Shown piece by piece: positions 59,801 through 64,000 of a stretch of 64,000 bases of DNA. The translations under genes were made by a program, and so were the position numbers. The stretch's first letter is position 1, and the number at the start of each line of letters is the position of its first letter. Source of the DNA: XN24 sp964462675 (GTDB taxonomy: Bacteria > Pseudomonadota > Gammaproteobacteria > Steroidobacterales > XN24); contig CAYWYS010000012.1 in assembly GCA_964462675.1 (NCBI GenBank), forward strand, positions 1 through 64,000, given 5' to 3'. Under the pieces are notes generated by a model. It had not been told where the DNA came from. It saw only the letters and a program-made list of their open reading frames with translations, and ran no database searches.

Positions 59801-60015
59801 TCGCCAAGGTCAGGGCCGGCAACGTCTATGTGAACCGCAACATGGTCGGGGCTGTCGTCGGCGTGCAGCCGTTCGGCGGCTGCGGGCTGTCCGGCACGGG
59901 GCCGAAGGCGGGCGGGCCGGGCTACCTGCACCGCTTCACGACGGAGCGCACCCTGACGATCAACACGTCCGCAGTCGGCGGCAATGCCAGCCTGCTGTCG
60001 CTGTCGGAGGGTTGA
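56815..60015 (+). CDS. putA: Bifunctional proline dehydrogenase / glutamate-semialdehyde dehydrogenase
   Basis: PutA oxidises proline to glutamate in two linked steps. The 1066-residue protein has the FAD-dependent PRODH barrel at about 120-460 (RYRFSFDMLGEAALT-type region, RLVKGAYWDAEIKRAQ, FATHNAHSVASI, EFQRLHGMGEELY). The aldehyde dehydrogenase domain follows at about 530-1010 (ISPWNFPLAIFTGQVAAAL, AETGGQNAML, catalytic Cys in SAGQRCSALRVLF). The N-terminal ribbon-helix-helix DNA-binding domain of E. coli PutA is absent, so it is not predicted to repress its own operon. TTG 56815 sits eight bases after GAGGAG; ATG 56824 is possible but spaced 17. Confidence 0.94.
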   Translation: MDAMKSAPDDRIAATTEFIFASGQAPLSAGAAQLNARYLADEAPLVRELAGIARLDAAAAARVRETAVRLVESVRRNRTQVSGLDAFLQQYDLSSQEGVVLMCLAEALLRVPDKETADRLIADKLSSADWRSHLGTSDSMFVNASTWGLMLTGRIIRPASQDIEQPTRFMQRLMTRLGEPVVRGAMRQAMRIMGHQFVMGRTIGDALKRAASGEGAAYRFSFDMLGEAALTAADSRRYLEAYHEGIRAIAAAERRPASIFAADSISVKLSALFPRYEFAQRERVLAELTPRVLELAVAARKAGVGLTVDAEEADRLQISLELFERVYRDEALAGWDGFGLAVQSYLRRGLDVCRWIIALAGETGRCIPLRLVKGAYWDAEIKRAQENGLDSYPVFTRKVNSDVSFLACARELLGAHGRVYPQFATHNAHSVASIIHFAGDNRQFEFQRLHGMGEELYAEVIGAQQFDLPCRVYAPVGNHEDLLPYLVRRLLENGSNTSFVNRIVDEEAPIEEIVADPVAVVDGLEIVAHPRIPPPGALFGVERGNSRGINLADPRELGLLAAGMRAALETPPRAAPVVGGRVERGKVHASRDPADARRIVGEAEWTSPELAGQALELAAVAQPRWDARGAAARAALLERTAELFEQHTAELLALCIREAGKTLPDSVAELREAVDFLRYYAAEARRGFAQPLRMPGPTGETNDLSAHGRGVFLCISPWNFPLAIFTGQVAAALVTGNTVLAKPAEQTPLVAAAAVRLFHAAGVPGDALHLLPGSGPELGAALLPDPRLAGVAFTGSTEVARLINRSLAERDGAIATLIAETGGQNAMLVDSSALPEQVVLDTVKSAFNSAGQRCSALRVLFLQEEVADRTLRLLTGFMNELVIGDSALLATDVGPVIDREALEILEEHAARMEREGRIIARCRLPDAAAHGHFFAPLAVEIGGIGQLEREVFGPVLHVVRYAARELDQVIADINATGYALTLGVHSRIDARAREIFAKVRAGNVYVNRNMVGAVVGVQPFGGCGLSGTGPKAGGPGYLHRFTTERTLTINTSAVGGNASLLSLSEG

Positions 60016-60028
60016 GGCGCCCACGATC

Positions 60029-61387
<1,359 letters not shown>

Positions 61388-61397
61388 CCGGTCAGAT

Positions 61398-62084
61398 TCA
61401 GCGCGGCACCGCGTAGCCCATGACGGCGACGAAGTGACAGGCCGTGCCGGCGATCACGAACAGGTGCCAGACGAAGTGCCAGTAACGTAGCCGGTCCAGC
61501 GCGTAGAACAGCACGCCGGCGGTGTAGGCGAGGCCGCCGGCCACCAGCCAGGCGAGCCCCGCGGGCGGCATCCGCTCGACCAGCGGCCCGATGGCGATGA
61601 TGATCAGCCAGCCCATGCCCAAGTAGACGGCGATCGACAGCTTGTGGAAGCGCACACCGCCGAACGCCTTCATGACGACGCCGGCCAGCGCCAGCGTCCA
61701 CACCATCCCGAACAGCGTCCAGCCCCAACCACCCCGCAGCACCCCGAGCGTGAACGGCGTGTAAGTACCGGCGATCAGCAGGAAAATCGAGCTGTGGTCG
61801 ATCACCCGAAGCACGCGCTTCGCGCGCGGCCACGGCGCCGCGTGGTAGAGCGTGGAGGCCAGGTAGGCGAGCATGACGGTGAGCGCAAAGACGGCCGCCC
61901 CAAGCAGGTCGGCGACGCCACCGACCCGCGCGGCCTCGGCCAGCAGGAACGGTGTTCCGACCAGCGCGGCAACGAAACCGGCGCCATGGCTCACGCTGTT
62001 GGCGACTTCCTCGCCGACAGTCTGCCGGCGCCTGCCATGGAAGCCGGTTGCAGCCTCCGCATCTGCCGAAGAAATGCCTTGCAT
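61398..62084 (-). CDS. PAQR/hemolysin III family membrane protein
   Basis: A 228-residue protein with seven predicted membrane helices. The family residues are present: ANSVSHGAGFVAALV with the first Ser/His, STLYHAAPWPRAKRVLRVIDHSSIFLLIAGTYTPF in pieces (the His-Asp-His zinc site), and WHLFVIAGTACHFVAVMGY near the end. Bacterial members (TrhA, YqfA) affect membrane fatty-acid and energy balance; hemolysis is not implied. ATG 62084 lies six bases after a strong promoter's -10, so the message is probably leaderless. Confidence 0.88.
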   Translation of the reverse strand: MQGISSADAEAATGFHGRRRQTVGEEVANSVSHGAGFVAALVGTPFLLAEAARVGGVADLLGAAVFALTVMLAYLASTLYHAAPWPRAKRVLRVIDHSSIFLLIAGTYTPFTLGVLRGGWGWTLFGMVWTLALAGVVMKAFGGVRFHKLSIAVYLGMGWLIIIAIGPLVERMPPAGLAWLVAGGLAYTAGVLFYALDRLRYWHFVWHLFVIAGTACHFVAVMGYAVPR

Positions 62085-62090
62085 TGCAGC

Positions 62091-62119
62091 AATCTACCTT
62101 CGGCACCGCGGTCCGTCAA
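62091..62119 (-). promoter_or_regulatory. Sigma-70 promoter of the PAQR gene
   Basis: On the minus strand TTGACG (62114-62119) and TAGATT (62091-62096) are exactly 17 bases apart. The -10 ends six bases before the ATG at 62084, so transcription would start at the start codon. Confidence 0.6.
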
Positions 62120-62227
62120 ACCTGCTGCGGCAATCACTGACGGTAACACTGCGGATGCCGGTGGCCGCGGCGCGGGCCTATGCTCGCGTGCATACGTACC
62201 CATGGATTGGGCGGGAGCGCCGTCCGC

Positions 62228-63136
62228 ATGCCGGAGTGGAATTCAGCCAGGGAGGGCTACGCGTCCTTCCGCGGTTTCAGGACCCGTTACCGGGTGGTCG
62301 GCGAGCATTGCGCGCACTTGCCGCTGCTCTGTATCCATGGTGAAGGCCTCGGGCACGACTACCTGCGTCCGCTCGGCGAGATCGCGACCACCGGGCGCCG
62401 GGTGGTGTTTTACGACCAGCTCGGCAGCGACCTTCAGGGCCCGATCCAGGGGCGGGTCGACTGGTCGCTCGAGCTTTTCCTCGAGGAGCTGCAAGCCGTG
62501 CGCGACGCGGCGGGCCTGGAGTGCTGCCACGTCCTCGGCCATGGCTGGGGCGGGATACTCGCGCTGGCCTATGCATTGAAGTCGCCTGCGGGACTTGCGA
62601 GCCTGGTGCTGTCGAGCGCCGTCGCGAGTGTGCCGCAGTGGCGCGCAGAAATGGCGCGCCTGGTCGCCGCGCTGCCAGAAGAGGTGCAAGCCACCCTGCA
62701 TACGCATCAGGATCCGGAAGCTTTGTCGAGCCCGGCCTGCCTGTGCGCGGTTGACGTGTTCATGCGGCGGCACCTGTGCCGCATGAAGCCGTGGCCGGCG
62801 ATTCTCGATCGCTGCGTTCGCAGGGCGCGTGCCCGCCCCGCGGCCGATCGTGCCATGCTCGGCCCGGACGAGCTCGTGCCCGCCGGGCTGCTTGCGGACT
62901 GGGACGTCGTGGCGCGCCTCGGCGAAATCCGCTGCCCGACCCTCGTCGTCTCCGGGCGCCACGACTTCGCCACGCCGGCGACCGCGGCGATGCTCTACCA
63001 GGGCATTCCGAGCTCGGAATGGGTGGTGTTCGAGCACAGTGCCCACGTGCCGCACCTCGAGGAGCCGCAACGCTGCCTGGAGGTGCTCGACGGCTTCCTC
63101 GGCAAGATCGAGGGCGAGGCCGGGCGGCGCGCCTGA
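62228..63136 (+). CDS. Alpha/beta hydrolase-fold protein lacking the nucleophile Ser
   Basis: A 302-residue protein closest to the proline iminopeptidase-like hydrolases: LLCIHGEGLGHDYLRPLGE (normally HGGPG), VVFYDQLGSDLQGP, ECCHVLGHGWGGILALAYAL, then acid in VVSGRHDFATPATA and His in FEHSAHVPHLEEP. The nucleophile elbow reads GHGWGG where family members have GHSWGG or GQSWGG; codon 106 is GGC instead of AGC, a single base change. Asp and His remain. It is predicted to lack normal hydrolase activity. ATG 62228 gives MPEWNSAREGYASFRG. Flanked by the divergent PAQR gene and the convergent sixA. Confidence 0.82.
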   Translation: MPEWNSAREGYASFRGFRTRYRVVGEHCAHLPLLCIHGEGLGHDYLRPLGEIATTGRRVVFYDQLGSDLQGPIQGRVDWSLELFLEELQAVRDAAGLECCHVLGHGWGGILALAYALKSPAGLASLVLSSAVASVPQWRAEMARLVAALPEEVQATLHTHQDPEALSSPACLCAVDVFMRRHLCRMKPWPAILDRCVRRARARPAADRAMLGPDELVPAGLLADWDVVARLGEIRCPTLVVSGRHDFATPATAAMLYQGIPSSEWVVFEHSAHVPHLEEPQRCLEVLDGFLGKIEGEAGRRA

Positions 63137-63143
63137 GCGCGCT

Positions 63144-63641
63144 TCAGCCGGGCAGCTTCTTCGGGCAGTCGAACCAGGCGAAACGCGCCTCGGCCGGCTG
63201 GATGTCGGCCCACGTCGGCGCGTCGAACTCGACACACAACATGCCGCCGGTCGGCATGTTGTCGAGGCGGACATTGTCGAGCATGTTCGCAAGATCGGTG
63301 AGGCCGGGATTGTGGCCCACGATCATCAGGGTCGGGGCCGTGGCGGGAGCCTGCCGCGCGATCGCGAGGATCGCGTCGGGTTCCGCGAGGTACAGCGAGG
63401 GTTCTTCGACGATCCGGTCCTCGCGGTACTCCAGCTCGCGCGCGACGCCGCGCGCCGTGCTGATCGCGCGTGCCGCCGGGCTGGAGACGATCAGCGAGAC
63501 CGCGAGATCCCGTGCGGCGAGCCGCCGGCCCATTTCCGGCACATTGCGCAGGCCGCGCGGCGCCAGCGGCCGCGCAAAGTCGTCCAGCCGGGCGTCGTCC
63601 CAGCTGGACTTGCCGTGCCGGAGCAGGATCAGGCGTCGCAA
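63144..63641 (-). CDS. sixA: Histidine phosphatase SixA
   Basis: SixA is a small histidine phosphatase that removes phosphate from phosphohistidine (in E. coli on ArcB and PTSNtr proteins). The 165-residue protein has the RHG catalytic motif RRLILLRHGKSSWDD at the start, VSSPAARAISTARGVA, and VGHNPGLTDLANML with the second catalytic His. The TTG 63641 start, four bases after the stop of the Rieske gene, gives the normal length; no ATG fits before the RHG. Confidence 0.88.
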   Translation of the reverse strand: MRRLILLRHGKSSWDDARLDDFARPLAPRGLRNVPEMGRRLAARDLAVSLIVSSPAARAISTARGVARELEYREDRIVEEPSLYLAEPDAILAIARQAPATAPTLMIVGHNPGLTDLANMLDNVRLDNMPTGGMLCVEFDAPTWADIQPAEARFAWFDCPKKLPG

Positions 63642-63645
63642 GGAT

Positions 63646-63960
63646 TCAGTCCGGCAGTTCGATTTCGACGCGGCCATCGACGACGCGCACCGGGAAGGTC
63701 TGCACGGCGGCATAGGCCGGCGGGGTCAGCGCGCGGCCGGTGCGCAGGCAGAAGCGGGCGCCATGCCGCGGGCACACCACCTGGTCGCCGACGATCGGCC
63801 CGCCGGCCAGCTCGGCCCCGTCATGCGTACAGACGTCCTCGATCGCATAAAGTGTGCCGTCCACGTTGAACACCGCGGCCGCCAGGTCGTCGGTCTCGAG
63901 CAGCGCGAAGCCGCCCGGGGCGATGTCGCCCTCGGCCGTCACGTCGTGCCATCTGCCCAT
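63646..63960 (-). CDS. Rieske-type [2Fe-2S] ferredoxin
   Basis: A 104-residue soluble Rieske protein with cluster ligands CTH (Cys44, His46) and CPRH (Cys63, His66), like ferredoxin components of ring-hydroxylating dioxygenases or NirD. No oxygenase gene is visible in the window, so the partner is unknown. The start ATG 63960 overlaps the TGA of an upstream gene as TGATG. It is followed four bases later by sixA. Confidence 0.88.
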   Translation of the reverse strand: MGRWHDVTAEGDIAPGGFALLETDDLAAAVFNVDGTLYAIEDVCTHDGAELAGGPIVGDQVVCPRHGARFCLRTGRALTPPAYAAVQTFPVRVVDGRVEIELPD

Positions 63961-64000
63961 CAGTACATCCCCGTCTGCAAGCGCGCCGCCTCCGACATCA
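63960..64000 (-). CDS. 3' end of a gene running past the window
   Basis: The minus-strand frame that ends at TGA (63960-63962) is open to the window edge and reads MSEAARLQTGMY before the stop. It overlaps the Rieske ATG as TGATG, so a coupled upstream gene is likely. Too little is present to name it. Confidence 0.5.
   Translation of the reverse strand, partial: MSEAARLQTGMY

Overview
The window is about 64 kb of GC-rich (by eye roughly two-thirds G+C) bacterial chromosome. Gene content and order point to a gammaproteobacterium. It carries pcnB-folK, panBCD, tsaE-amiC-mutL-miaA-hfq-hflX-hflKC-purA, rnr-rlmB, rpsF-rpsR-rplI-dnaB-alr, ffh and rpsP-rimM-trmD-rplS. A PcnB-type poly(A) polymerase next to FolK and the Hfq/HflX/HflKC block are typical of that class. 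I cannot name the genus; the mix of nitrite ammonification genes, a rhombosortase and a PHA-synthase-like protein suggests an environmental, non-enteric lineage.

Layout. 1-2158 is an accessory, less GC-rich edge: the C-terminus of an RHS-repeat protein with its frame broken at a G7 run, a small lipoprotein, and about 600 bases with no convincing gene, ending at tRNA-Glu(CTC). 2340-7183 holds RNA polyadenylation, folate, deoxynucleoside salvage and pantothenate genes on the + strand. 7190-9358 (minus) has a cyclic-nucleotide-binding/GGDEF protein and QueG. 9385-20856 (+) is a long housekeeping block: metabolite repair, t6A formation, cell-wall amidase, mismatch repair, tRNA modification, Hfq, HflX, HflKC, PurA. 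20853-22923 (minus) is an nrfA-nrfH pair for nitrite reduction to ammonium. 23085-32141 is the least conserved interior stretch: a YdjM-like membrane protein, a rhombosortase, FabI, a DUF3141 PHA-synthase-like protein, a DUF937 protein, a decayed hydrolase-cyclase copy, an LPG-synthase-type membrane protein and an intact hydrolase-cyclase fusion. 32224-43377 runs from tRNA-Leu(CAG) through RNase R, RlmB, ribosomal proteins bS6/bS18/bL9, DnaB and alanine racemase to an FHA protein, a PP2C phosphatase and RadA. 43374-49054 has CorB/YpjD (minus), then Ffh and the bS16-RimM-TrmD-bL19 operon. 49059-64000 is SppA, a DUF808 protein, and a peptide/amino-acid catabolism neighbourhood (kbl-tdh, exported zinc peptidase, PutA, SdaA), then a PAQR protein, an alpha/beta hydrolase that has lost its nucleophile, SixA and a Rieske ferredoxin.

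How genes work together. Many neighbours overlap as TGATG or GTGA and are probably translationally coupled (folK/dNK, panB/panC, hflK/hflC, rnr/rlmB). Three convergent pairs share a four-base palindromic stop overlap (TTAA or CTAG). Several genes have a -10-like hexamer ending only 6-7 bases before the start codon, which suggests leaderless transcripts.

I did not find a CRISPR array, a complete insertion sequence or a clear new defence system. The best leads are the broken RHS end, the eroded hydrolase-cyclase duplicate, the hydrolase with Ser replaced by Gly, the leaderless-promoter pattern, and the RNA hairpins around rpsF-rpsR.
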